A stretch of 64,000 nt of DNA from Terrimonas sp937888905. GTDB lineage: Bacteria > Bacteroidota > Bacteroidia > Chitinophagales > Chitinophagaceae. Shown here in pieces: positions 38,038 through 45,175 of the stretch. Location of the stretch: the NCBI GenBank assembly GCA_937888905.1, contig CALATA010000006.1, positions 225,421 through 289,420 of the forward strand, written 5' to 3'. A model generated the notes under the pieces. That model made no database searches and had not been told where the DNA came from. It saw only the letters and a program-made list of their open reading frames with translations. Position 1 is the stretch's first letter; each line of letters starts with the position of its first letter. The translations under genes were made by a program, and so were the position numbers.

Positions 38038-39297
38038 TTAAAGTGCGAGACCTGCCAGTTCCAGGCTCTTCTTCTTGAGCTTACGGATCTCAACGGTTTC
38101 GATAACAGGATCAGGTGCGAGGATCAATGAGGTATTATTATCTTTCCACCAACGCTGATCTTTCAATTCGCGGAAGCCGATCACACCAACCAGGTATTTT
38201 CTTTCCTCCTGTGCATGCCATTCCTCGATCCACTCAAACTTTTCACGCGGAATATATTTCCAGTCGTCGAAACTTACATACACCCGCAGGTATACTTCTT
38301 CGCTCAGCGTATGCGGCTGATGATGGTAGAGTTTCTTGTATTCATATTTATATTGATAACGCAACGCAGCGATATCACTGAGCACGGCCGATGCGGTAGG
38401 CAGACTGCCCGCACCTTTTCCATAAAAGAACTGTTTATCGGCGAAACCACTTTCGATCACCACACCGTTGTATTCATTTTTTACAAAAGAAAGATGGTCG
38501 TCCTGTTTTACAAACTGCGGCAGTACAAAGGCGGCAACCTGACCGTTCTGTAATTTCTGCGCCTGTGCTACCAGTTTGATCTGCTGGTGACGGGCCAGCG
38601 CGACCGCTGCATCACCGGCATGGATGTTCTGGATGCCATTGAACAGAATATTTTCGGGAGGCGCGGTAATGCCGTAAGCATGGGTAAGCAGAAATGTCCA
38701 TTTGTTCACTGCATCATAACCTTCCACGTCGAGCGATGGATTGCTTTCGGCGAAGCCCAATTGTTGCGCCAGTAATAAGGCCTGACGGAAATCCAATCCT
38801 TCTTCAAACATTTTGGTGAGGATGAAATTCGTAGAGCCGTTGACGATCGCGCGGATGGAGTGGAGCAGATCGTTGTCGTAATATTCTTCGAGATTACGGA
38901 TAACAGGAATAGAGGCGCAGGCGGCAGCTTCGTAGAGCAAAGAGCGGCCGGTTTGTTGTTGCAGCGCGAGCAATTCATCGAGGTGCTCCGCGATCATTTT
39001 CTTGCTGGCGCTTACTACGTCTTTGCCATTTTTCAACGCTTCGGTTACAATGGCAAAGGCAGCGCTGGCATCATCGATCACCTCCACGATTACATTGATC
39101 TCAGGATCGTTGAGAAGAACGGAACGGTCGGTAGTAAAGAGTTCTGCAGGGGCATTGCGTTGTTTCTCCGGGTTGCGGATGCACACTTTTTTCAGTCTTG
39201 CACTGAGTGATGGTGTTTGTTGTAAAACTTTGTAAAGGCCTTCACCTACCACACCAAATCCGAAGAGGCCGATGACGAGTTGTTTATGCGTTTCCAT
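38038..39297 (-). CDS. hom: Homoserine dehydrogenase
   Basis: A 419-residue cytoplasmic enzyme that reduces aspartate semialdehyde to homoserine with NAD(P)H. The nucleotide-binding motif GFGVVGEG is at 13-20, followed by the family motifs YEAAACASIPVI, IVNGSTNFIL and AESNPSLDVEGYDAVNKW, which contain the substrate-binding and catalytic residues of the homoserine dehydrogenase domain. It is monofunctional (no aspartokinase). It is the last gene of the metY-metX-hom operon, 36 nt after metX, so precursor supply is controlled together with the methionine-specific branch. Residues about 330-419 (VYLRVYVSFDDWK) form a C-terminal extension that may be regulatory. Confidence 0.92.
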   Translation of the reverse strand: METHKQLVIGLFGFGVVGEGLYKVLQQTPSLSARLKKVCIRNPEKQRNAPAELFTTDRSVLLNDPEINVIVEVIDDASAAFAIVTEALKNGKDVVSASKKMIAEHLDELLALQQQTGRSLLYEAAACASIPVIRNLEEYYDNDLLHSIRAIVNGSTNFILTKMFEEGLDFRQALLLAQQLGFAESNPSLDVEGYDAVNKWTFLLTHAYGITAPPENILFNGIQNIHAGDAAVALARHQQIKLVAQAQKLQNGQVAAFVLPQFVKQDDHLSFVKNEYNGVVIESGFADKQFFYGKGAGSLPTASAVLSDIAALRYQYKYEYKKLYHHQPHTLSEEVYLRVYVSFDDWKYIPREKFEWIEEWHAQEERKYLVGVIGFRELKDQRWWKDNNTSLILAPDPVIETVEIRKLKKKSLELAGLAL

Positions 39298-39333
39298 GTT
39301 GCGAGTTGTTTTTATGCCTTTGTGCCCGTGGCA

Positions 39334-40401
39334 TTACCGGTATTTATTGGTGACAATTTTAAGAGGCGGTACATTTTCAGCGCGGATGAATTTCTTCAGC
39401 GCCGTTTCTATTTTTTCATATTCAAGCAAAAAGCCATCGTGACCAAAATCACTGGAAATGCTTAGTAGATCGGCATCTTTGATGTGATCGCGCAGGTATT
39501 CCTGTTCAGTGATCGGATACAATACATCCGACCGGATACCAATGACCAACGCTTTTGCACGTATCTGCGATAACGCTTCTTCCACGCCACCGCGGTTACG
39601 ACCCACATCATGACTATCCATGCTTTGTGAAAGACGGTAGTAACAAAGTGCCGTAAAGCGGTTGGTCAGTTTCAATCCCTGGTAACGCTGGTAGTTATCA
39701 GCGGCATAACGCACATCTTTGGAGAGCGGAACAAAAGATTTGTCGCGCGGTTGCGTGATGCCGTAGCCATTGTAATGACGATAGGAAAGCAGGGCAATGG
39801 AGCGAGCAGCGGCCAATCCTTTTTGCCCGGCATCTTCACGTCTTTCCAGCCAGGTACTGTCGGCTTCTATGGCCATGCGCTGCGAAGCGTTGAAAGCTAC
39901 GGCCCATGGCGATAAAGCAGCATTGGTAACAATGGGAACGATGTATTCGAACAGGGACGGTTCTTCAATGGCCCATTCGAGCAATTGCATGCCGCCGGTG
40001 CTGCCACCGAGCCCGATATGGATCCGTTCGATGCCAAGATGCAATCGCAGGTGGCGATAAGTACGGATCATGTCGCGGATCGTGAAAACCGGGAAGTCGC
40101 TGTAATAAGGTTCACCTGTTGCCGGATTAATACTCAGCGGTGAAATACTGCCATACGGGCTTCCCGGTTTGTTGACACAAATGATAAAGTAACGCTCGGG
40201 ATCAAAGAACTTGCCTTCGCCCACCAGTCCCGGCCACCATTCGGCAGGACTGCTGTTGGCCGTCAACGCGTGGAAAATCCATACCACGTTCGACTTGTCT
40301 GCATTCAACTGACCGTAGGTTGTATACGCCAGGTGAAACGAAGGCAGGGAAATGCCCGATTCGAGTTCAAAAGGTTGTTCGTATCTGAATACTGATTCCA
40401 T
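39334..40401 (-). CDS. metX: Homoserine O-acetyltransferase
   Basis: A 355-residue alpha/beta-hydrolase-fold acyltransferase that transfers acetyl from acetyl-CoA to homoserine, giving O-acetylhomoserine. The nucleophile S134 is in GLGGSTGGMQ; IRSDVLYP carries the acid Asp and DFGHDGFLLEY the catalytic His. The family motifs NKPGSPYGS and PIVTNAALSPWA are present. Length and motifs fit MetX of Bacteroidota. It begins 2 nt after the metY stop, so the two are translationally linked, and it supplies the substrate of MetY. Confidence 0.93.
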   Translation of the reverse strand: MESVFRYEQPFELESGISLPSFHLAYTTYGQLNADKSNVVWIFHALTANSSPAEWWPGLVGEGKFFDPERYFIICVNKPGSPYGSISPLSINPATGEPYYSDFPVFTIRDMIRTYRHLRLHLGIERIHIGLGGSTGGMQLLEWAIEEPSLFEYIVPIVTNAALSPWAVAFNASQRMAIEADSTWLERREDAGQKGLAAARSIALLSYRHYNGYGITQPRDKSFVPLSKDVRYAADNYQRYQGLKLTNRFTALCYYRLSQSMDSHDVGRNRGGVEEALSQIRAKALVIGIRSDVLYPITEQEYLRDHIKDADLLSISSDFGHDGFLLEYEKIETALKKFIRAENVPPLKIVTNKYR

Positions 40402-40403
40402 GA

Positions 40404-41729
40404 TCAGGCTACAAGGTCTTTAGCGAAAACTTTAGAAAATGCCTGTTCGAAGTCGGCTTTGATATCGTCGATGTGTTCGATACCTACGCTGATGCGTACC
40501 AGGTTGGGCAATACACCCGATGCTTCGCGTTCGCTGTCGGACAATTGCTCGTGCGTGGTAGATGCAGGATGAATAGCCAGTGTTTTGGCATCACCCACAT
40601 TGGCAAGATGGCTTACGAGTTGCAGGGAGTCGATGAACTTACGGCCATTCTCCACACCGCCACGGATACCAAACTGCAGCACACCACCGGCGCCACGTGT
40701 GAGGTATTGCTGTGCAAGCGCATGATAAGGGCTGCTTTCCAAACCGGGATACCATACAAACTCAACCTGGTCGTGTTGCTCGAGCCACTGTGCCAGCGCG
40801 AGTGTGTTTTGTACATGGCGATCCACACGCAGCGACAATGTTTCCAGGCCTTGCAACAACAGGAACGAATTGAAAGGGCTGAGGGAAGGACCGAAGTCGC
40901 GGAGACCTTCCACGCGTGCGCGGATCGCGAAGGCGATATTGGGCAGGCCAAGCGGGTTGCCTTCACCAAATACATCCCAGAACTTCAGCCCATGATAACC
41001 TTCGGAAGGTTCGGTGAACTGCGGAAACTTGCCATTTCCCCAATTATAATTACCGCCGTCAACGATCACGCCGCCGATGCTGCTGCCGTGACCGCCGATC
41101 CATTTAGTAGCGGATTCTACCACCACGTTGGCTCCGTGTTCTAGCGGGCGGAAAAGATAACCACCGGCACCGAATGTATTGTCGACAATCAGTGGCAGAT
41201 CATATTCTTTGGCGAGGTCAGCGAATTTTTTAAAATCGGGAACATTCAGTCGAGGATTGCCGATGGTCTCGAGATAGATGGCTTTAGTGTTCTTATCGAT
41301 ATGCTGTACAAAGCTTTCGGGATTGTCGCCATCTGCAAAGCGTGCTTCAATACCCAGTCGTTTGAAAGCAACTTTGAACTGATTGTAAGTGCCGCCATAT
41401 ACATAGCGGGTGGAAATGAAATTATCACCGGCCTGGAGGATATTATTGAGGGCGATAAACTGTGCGGCTTGTCCTGATCCCGTAGCGAGTGCGGCAACAC
41501 CTCCTTCGAGTGCGGCGATACGTTTTTCAAACACATCGGTTGTCGGGTTCATGATGCGCGTATAGATGTTACCGAATTCGCGAAGCCCGAAAAGGTTGCC
41601 GGCATGTTCAGTATTGTTGAACTGATAAGACGTTGTCTGGTAAATAGGAACGGCGCGTGCATTGGTAGTGGGATCGGCTTGTTGGCCGGCATGCAATTGC
41701 AGCGTTTCAAAGCGAAGTGCGTTGCTCAT
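40404..41729 (-). CDS. metY: O-acetylhomoserine aminocarboxypropyltransferase (sulfhydrylase)
   Basis: A 441-residue PLP enzyme of the Cys/Met metabolism family that joins O-acetylhomoserine and sulfide to give homocysteine. Visible signatures: TLQLHAGQQADPTTNARAVP at the N terminus, NIYTRIMNPT for phosphate binding, and SATKWIGGHG with the PLP-binding Lys. The length of about 430-440 distinguishes sulfhydrylases (MetY) from shorter cystathionine gamma-synthases. It is the first gene of the operon. Its roughly 600-nt leader carries a promoter, a SAM riboswitch with terminator, a second putative promoter and a Cys-rich leader ORF, consistent with control by both methionine (SAM) and cysteine status. 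Confidence 0.93.
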   Translation of the reverse strand: MSNALRFETLQLHAGQQADPTTNARAVPIYQTTSYQFNNTEHAGNLFGLREFGNIYTRIMNPTTDVFEKRIAALEGGVAALATGSGQAAQFIALNNILQAGDNFISTRYVYGGTYNQFKVAFKRLGIEARFADGDNPESFVQHIDKNTKAIYLETIGNPRLNVPDFKKFADLAKEYDLPLIVDNTFGAGGYLFRPLEHGANVVVESATKWIGGHGSSIGGVIVDGGNYNWGNGKFPQFTEPSEGYHGLKFWDVFGEGNPLGLPNIAFAIRARVEGLRDFGPSLSPFNSFLLLQGLETLSLRVDRHVQNTLALAQWLEQHDQVEFVWYPGLESSPYHALAQQYLTRGAGGVLQFGIRGGVENGRKFIDSLQLVSHLANVGDAKTLAIHPASTTHEQLSDSEREASGVLPNLVRISVGIEHIDDIKADFEQAFSKVFAKDLVA

Positions 41730-41823
41730 AATAACGAGGTTTTTTATGTAAGTGAAAGGTTGAGGAAAAATGTTGCGTAACGATGTGCAGGGGTAACGCG
41801 CCCTTCCGGGGTAGAGTGTAGTA

Positions 41824-41839
41824 TATGCCTTACGGCATA
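41824..41839 (-). promoter_or_regulatory. Small hairpin over the stop codon of the Cys-rich leader ORF
   Basis: The inverted repeat TATGCC/GGCATA (6-bp stem) with a GTAA (GNRA-type) loop in the RNA spans the last two codons and the stop of the leader ORF. Ribosomes stalled on the Cys codons would keep it and neighbouring RNA open; ribosomes reaching the stop would cover it. No classical terminator with a good stem and T-tract was found between here and metY (only a T5 at 41766-41770), so control could be translational or Rho-dependent. Confidence 0.5.
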
Positions 41840-41907
41840 CAACAAATACAACGACAACAAGCCAGTTGGCTGAAGAAAGAAATAATATTTCTGTTGTGTT
41901 GTTGCAT
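41830..41907 (-). CDS. Cys-rich leader peptide upstream of metY (25 codons)
   Basis: A short ORF with ATG at 41907 and TAA at 41832-41830. It encodes 25 residues, beginning MQQHNRNIISFF and ending LACCRCICCMP: five Cys, all TGT codons, within nine residues, then Met-Pro-stop. It lies 100 nt upstream of metY on the same strand and just after a possible promoter (41921-41953). Clustered codons of the relevant amino acid just before a stop are the hallmark of attenuator leader peptides, and poly-Cys upstream ORFs are known to report cysteine supply in mycobacteria. The inferred role is sensing charged tRNA-Cys and adjusting metY-metX-hom expression. Translation has not been shown, so the call rests on the codon pattern and position. 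Confidence 0.65.
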   Translation of the reverse strand: MQQHNRNIISFFSQLACCRCICCMP

Positions 41908-41920
41908 GATGATTACTCTA

Positions 41921-41953
41921 CTAAGATACTAGACATTTTTCCAGCTTCCCAAA
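41921..41953 (-). promoter_or_regulatory. Possible second promoter (P2) just before the Cys-rich leader ORF
   Basis: On the - strand, TTTG (41950-41953) and TATCTTAG (41921-41928) are 21 nt apart. The -7 box differs by one base from TAnnTTTG. A start about 6 nt downstream would leave only some 10 nt before the leader ATG at 41907. If active, it would bypass the SAM riboswitch but not the Cys leader. Confidence 0.4.
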
Positions 41954-42143
41954 TTTTTGTTTGTTAAATTTTTTTAACCGTTAAAAATGAACAGGTGTTT
42001 GTTTGTATGGTGATGCCGGTAACAGATGCAGACACATAACGTTTCGTCATGGATGCGGTTCACGGGCAACGGTACAATAACCTGTTTTTACAATTTAATT
42101 TGGATCACTTGCAGAGAGGGGAGAACAACGGCCGGGTGGGCAT

Positions 42144-42176
42144 AAAAAAAGCTCACCCGATAAATTCAGATGAGCT
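42144..42176 (-). terminator. Terminator of the SAM riboswitch
   Basis: On the - strand AGCTCATCTG pairs with CGGGTGAGCT (10 bp including G-U pairs, 7-nt loop), followed by a run of T residues. It lies 44 nt after the aptamer and is the expected expression platform. Confidence 0.85.
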
Positions 42177-42220
42177 AATAATATTTTGCGCTGAGGCATT
42201 GTAATAAAGCTTGGAATCTG

Positions 42221-42329
42221 ACTTATCTGTCCCCGTTTCCGGGGTTGGAATTGGCACCTTTTCCTGGTAAAACCAGGAGAGGTTGTCAAGGCGTCTGCGG
42301 GCCATTACCCTCAGCCTTTCTTGATAAGT
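42221..42329 (-). ncRNA. SAM-I (S-box) riboswitch aptamer controlling metY-metX-hom
   Basis: Read on the - strand, the element starts with P1 ACTTATC (42329-42323) and closes with GATAAGT (42227-42221), a perfect 7-bp helix. Inside are the conserved SAM-I blocks AGGCTGAGGGTAATGGCCC, then TTGACAACC and AAGGTGCCAATTCC, and a P4 hairpin CCCCGGAAACGGGG. This arrangement of ligand-binding core and four-way junction is that of S-box RNAs, which bind S-adenosylmethionine and promote termination. A terminator follows at 42176-42144, and a good promoter lies just upstream at 42377-42347. The first downstream structural gene is metY. Confidence 0.92.
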
Positions 42330-42346
42330 GATTGAAAGAACTGGCG

Positions 42347-42377
42347 CAAAGATAACGAGAAATATCATTCCACCAAA
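42347..42377 (-). promoter_or_regulatory. Promoter P1 of the metY-metX-hom operon
   Basis: On the - strand TTTG (42377-42374), a 19-nt spacer and TATCTTTG (42354-42347) match the Bacteroidota consensus exactly. The predicted start, a few nt downstream, falls just before the SAM aptamer at 42329. Confidence 0.75.
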
Positions 42378-42404
42378 AAAGCATAAAGCCACCCGAAGGT
42401 GGCT
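42378..42404 (-). terminator. Terminator after the outer-membrane beta-barrel gene
   Basis: On the - strand AGCCACC-TTCG-GGTGGCT (stem 42387-42404) is followed by TTTATGCTTTTTT. The UUCG tetraloop and T-rich tail make it a good terminator, 32 nt after the barrel gene stop. It overlaps the -33 box of the next promoter. Confidence 0.85.
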
Positions 42405-42435
42405 CCATGACATTTGCTGAGCTGATAGACAATTT

Positions 42436-43086
42436 TTATTTTCCTCCGAAGCGATAGCCCAGGGAAATACCGAATACGGTGTTTTTAACTTTTGCGTCGC
42501 CGCCATAGGCGTTGGTGTTCACCAGGCCAAGTTGTGCATTCAGTTGTGCAGACAGGCGGTTGGCGAATTCATAACCAAACAATACGTTGGCTCCGGCATC
42601 GAAAGGCTTCGAGTAGAGACCGTCGTAGTTAAGCGGATTGTCGGGTGCATCTTCAAATTTGATGTCCACGTCGTCGCCGTCATTGTTTTTAAATTTACCG
42701 GTAACACCGTAAGCGAAGTATGGCCCGACACCCAGTAACAGGCGACCGGTTCCCAATACAGGCTTATACAGGAAATTAACGGGTAATTCAATGTAGCCTA
42801 AACGATAGGTACCATCAATCAGGGCATCTTTGTCGGTTTTAGCGCCCTTGAGTGAGAACAACAGTCCGGGTTGTAAATAGAAATCTTCAGCAACCGGAAT
42901 TTCAGCGTTAACACCTGCATGAAATCCTGTGGTGATCCTGTTTTCCAGGTTGTCGTCATTGGCATCTTTGCCGTTGAGATTAGAGAAGTTCACACCGGCT
43001 CTGATGCCGAAGGTAGTTTGTGCACTTGCGCTCATTCCCAGGATAGTTAATGCGAGGACGGGAAGGATTAACTTGATTTTTTTCAT
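42436..43086 (-). CDS. Outer-membrane beta-barrel protein (porin-like, PF13568 type)
   Basis: A 216-residue protein with a signal peptide (1-22, ending ASAQ), then TTFGIRAGVNFSNLNG and alternating strands ending in GISLGYRFGGK. This is the small OMP_b-brl_2 type of eight- to ten-strand barrel that is very common in Bacteroidota and mostly of unknown function. It is monocistronic, with a terminator directly downstream. No specific role can be assigned. Confidence 0.85.
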   Translation of the reverse strand: MKKIKLILPVLALTILGMSASAQTTFGIRAGVNFSNLNGKDANDDNLENRITTGFHAGVNAEIPVAEDFYLQPGLLFSLKGAKTDKDALIDGTYRLGYIELPVNFLYKPVLGTGRLLLGVGPYFAYGVTGKFKNNDGDDVDIKFEDAPDNPLNYDGLYSKPFDAGANVLFGYEFANRLSAQLNAQLGLVNTNAYGGDAKVKNTVFGISLGYRFGGK

Positions 43087-43121
43087 ATTAAAATGATTGG
43101 TTAAAACGAAAATGAAGGAAG

Positions 43122-43256
43122 GCTAATAGTCAATGGTAATTAGTCAATGGTGAATCGTCAATGATCTGCACGGCTTGTAACATGTTTCGATACTTACTTA
43201 ATACTTACAACTTATTACTTGACCCTGAGACCTTACGCCTTCAACCTTATACCTTA
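43122..43256. repeat. Heptanucleotide repeat region between two - strand genes
   Basis: Two arrays occur side by side. At about 43128-43162 are 7-nt units of the GTCAATG/GTGAATC type. From about 43193 to 43260 there are ten consecutive 7-nt units, most of the form CTTnnnn (CTTAATA, CTTACAA, CTTATTA, CTTGACC and so on). The last unit, CTTACTG, contains the stop codon (TTA on +) of the OmpA-like gene. The 7-nt step is kept although the base content drifts. Confidence 0.75.
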
Positions 43257-43925
43257 CTGTCCGGCTTCTTTCTGCGCGTCAGCTTTCATTTTTTCGTTGG
43301 CGGTGATCAGGAATTCTACGCGGCGGTTTTGTGCGCGGCCCTGATCGGTATCATTGCTGTATTTGGGTTTGGTAAGGCCATAGCCGATTGTGCTCAGACG
43401 CTCGAGGGGAATACCACTGGCGCTGATATAGTTTGATACCGTTGATGCTCTTCTTTCAGATAATGCCTGGTTGTATTTTTCCGTACCGCGGTTGTCTGTA
43501 TGCCCCTGGATCTCCACGTCGGTATCGGGATATTTTTTCAGGATTTTTACCAGGTCGTTCAGGGTTGATTTGGCTGTAGCGGAAAGATCTGACTGGTCGA
43601 AGCCGAATAATACAGCGCTGCTGAATTCAACTACGATACCCTCTTCCACACGTTCCACTTTTGCACCAGGTACTTCATTTTTGATTTCTTCGGCCTGTTT
43701 ATCCATTTTCTTACCGATCACTGCACCGGTAACGCCACCTACGGTTGCGCCGATGATGGCCCCAAGCGCAGTATTACCAGCCGCACGGCCGATGATACCA
43801 CCTACCACTGCGCCGCCACCCGTGCCGATAGCCGCACCTTTTTGTGTTTTGTTCATTGAATTACATCCGCCCAGGAAGAGGCCAGCGAGGGCAAGCGCCA
43901 TAAAGTACTTGTTTACTTTTCTCAT
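43254..43925 (-). CDS. OmpA-family lipoprotein with glycine-zipper segment
   Basis: A 223-residue protein with lipobox LGGC (Cys21). Residues about 30-72 form a glycine-zipper (GAAIGTGGGAVVGGIIG, GAIIGATVGGVTGAVIG), and residues about 95-212 an OmpA peptidoglycan-binding domain with HTDNRG and QNRRVEF, carrying the Asp and Arg that contact diaminopimelate. The YiaD-like layout suggests a link between outer membrane and cell wall. The likely -7 box TATTTTTG is at 44075-44068, giving a leader of about 135 nt. The stop codon lies inside a heptanucleotide repeat, and the charged C-terminal tail (KMKADAQKEAGQ) runs up to it. Confidence 0.88.
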   Translation of the reverse strand: MRKVNKYFMALALAGLFLGGCNSMNKTQKGAAIGTGGGAVVGGIIGRAAGNTALGAIIGATVGGVTGAVIGKKMDKQAEEIKNEVPGAKVERVEEGIVVEFSSAVLFGFDQSDLSATAKSTLNDLVKILKKYPDTDVEIQGHTDNRGTEKYNQALSERRASTVSNYISASGIPLERLSTIGYGLTKPKYSNDTDQGRAQNRRVEFLITANEKMKADAQKEAGQ

Positions 43926-44067
43926 AATAAAAAAATTTGCGTTTGAAATGTCCTGGTTCAGGGGGCCAAAAGTATGCCAATGCAGAATGGGGTCGGTATT
44001 CCCTTGATTTAAAATGTGTTACACCGACTTAAAATCGCCGCTGGCAGTGGTTTAGAATTCAACGGGG

Positions 44068-44075
44068 CAAAAATA
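44068..44075 (-). promoter_or_regulatory. Possible -7 promoter box of the OmpA-like lipoprotein gene
   Basis: TATTTTTG on the - strand matches TAnnTTTG; a TTTG lies 24 nt upstream, slightly wider than usual. Apart from this box and the terminator at 44156-44189, nothing else was seen in the 319-nt gap 43926-44244. Confidence 0.4.
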
Positions 44076-44155
44076 GTGGCACATTTTCATTCACCGATGC
44101 AAAGAAATCTTAAAATATTTTATTTGTTTTTTACAGGGCATTGTTCATAAAAATA

Positions 44156-44189
44156 AAAGAGGCTGCATCTTTTCAGATAGAACCTCTTT
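44156..44189 (-). terminator. Terminator after the Ala/Lys/Pro-rich secreted protein gene
   Basis: On the - strand AAAGAGG (44189-44183) pairs with CCTCTTT (44162-44156), with an inner TATCT/AGATG pairing, followed by TATTTTTATG. It lies 56 nt after the stop of the 44245-44985 gene. Confidence 0.7.
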
Positions 44190-44244
44190 CATTATTTGCT
44201 GTATGATTTTTTTCAGACAGCTATCTATATTCGTCAGTCGTGTG

Positions 44245-44985
44245 TTATTGCTGTGGCTGTGCAGGTGCTTGTGTGGCAGGCATGGCCTCATCAGTGGTAG
44301 CTTCCGCAACCGGTTCCATGATTTTTGTACCTGTATATTTCCATGTCTTAGCTACAGGCGCTTTTTTAACAGGCTTCTTGGCTGTTTTCTTCGGAGCTGC
44401 TTCAGCTTCTGCAGCTGCTTTTTCTTCTGGTGTTGCAAATACGGCAGCAGGATCTTCTTCGTTGTATTTGGTGCCGAGTACAATGTTCACTGTGTTGTTG
44501 TCACGATCATAGATCAGTGTTCCTTCAGGAATTGTTTTAGCAGCAGCTTTTACAGGAGTTTTTGCTTTTTTACCGGCTGTTGCTTCTACAGCTTGTGTTT
44601 CTTCTACTACAGCTTCGTCAGCAGCGGGAGCTTGTGCAGGAATTTTATATACTGCGGGAGATTTTTTCAGGAATGCTTTTATTTTTCCCTGAGGAAGACC
44701 TTCAATCCATACAATGCCTTTGTTTTCAGGATCGATGGTAACGGTCAGGTCAACATTATTACCGTCTTTATCGGTTACCTGGTATTTACCAATAGCAGGG
44801 AATACTTTTTCGGTGGTCAGCGCGCCGGGCATGGGCAGCAACTCAGCAGACTTGGGTTTGTAGTTGGCATACACCTGTGCAGTGCTGGAAGGCATAGCGG
44901 TTGTAGTCAGTGAGTCTCCGGTCTGAGCCTGAGCAGCGCCAAACAAAAACAGGAAGGCGGCTGTATATAAGGCATTCTTTTTCAT
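44245..44985 (-). CDS. Secreted hypothetical protein with Ala/Lys/Pro-rich segments
   Basis: A 246-residue protein with a signal peptide (1-20, ending AAQAQ). A globular part is visible at about 45-115 (VFPAIGKYQVTDKDGNNVDLTV, IVWIEGLPQGKIKAFLKKSP). Low-complexity stretches follow, rich in Ala, Glu, Lys and Pro (about 118-150 and 180-246), separated by a short conserved-looking piece (IPEGTLIYDRDNNTVNIVLG). The C-terminal half could be an extended, wall-spanning or nucleic-acid-attracting basic region. I do not recognise the family. It is a single gene with its own terminator, divergent from uvrA. Confidence 0.7.
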   Translation of the reverse strand: MKKNALYTAAFLFLFGAAQAQTGDSLTTTAMPSSTAQVYANYKPKSAELLPMPGALTTEKVFPAIGKYQVTDKDGNNVDLTVTIDPENKGIVWIEGLPQGKIKAFLKKSPAVYKIPAQAPAADEAVVEETQAVEATAGKKAKTPVKAAAKTIPEGTLIYDRDNNTVNIVLGTKYNEEDPAAVFATPEEKAAAEAEAAPKKTAKKPVKKAPVAKTWKYTGTKIMEPVAEATTDEAMPATQAPAQPQQ

Positions 44986-45144
44986 AGATTAACTATTTTA
45001 GATTTATTAAATAACCTGGTGTCGCACACACCTATTTAAATATTATGCCAAAAACCGGTTTTGGTGGATAACCTTCCGGATTTTTTCAAAAACAGTCTTT
45101 CCCATTTTAGCGGATTACGCCCTTTTTGTGGAGCTTTTGCGTAG

Positions 45145-45152
45145 TATCTTTG
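45145..45152 (+). promoter_or_regulatory. Probable -7 box of the uvrA promoter
   Basis: TATCTTTG matches TAnnTTTG; a TTTG at 45125-45128 is only 16 nt upstream, so the -33 box is uncertain. The box overlaps the codons of the longer open frame that begins at 45128, which supports the ATG at 45176 as the true uvrA start. Confidence 0.5.
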
Positions 45153-45175
45153 CACCTTTCCCTCCTTATATATTT

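Noticed and set aside
41766..41800. Classical intrinsic terminator after the Cys leader ORF
   Set aside because: Only a weak GCGT/ACGC pairing precedes the T5 run; the stem is too weak to call, so the mechanism was left open.
42153..42506. A 117-codon - strand open frame after the beta-barrel gene
   Set aside because: It overlaps the barrel gene end, a terminator, the promoter and the SAM riboswitch; the RNA elements explain the sequence.
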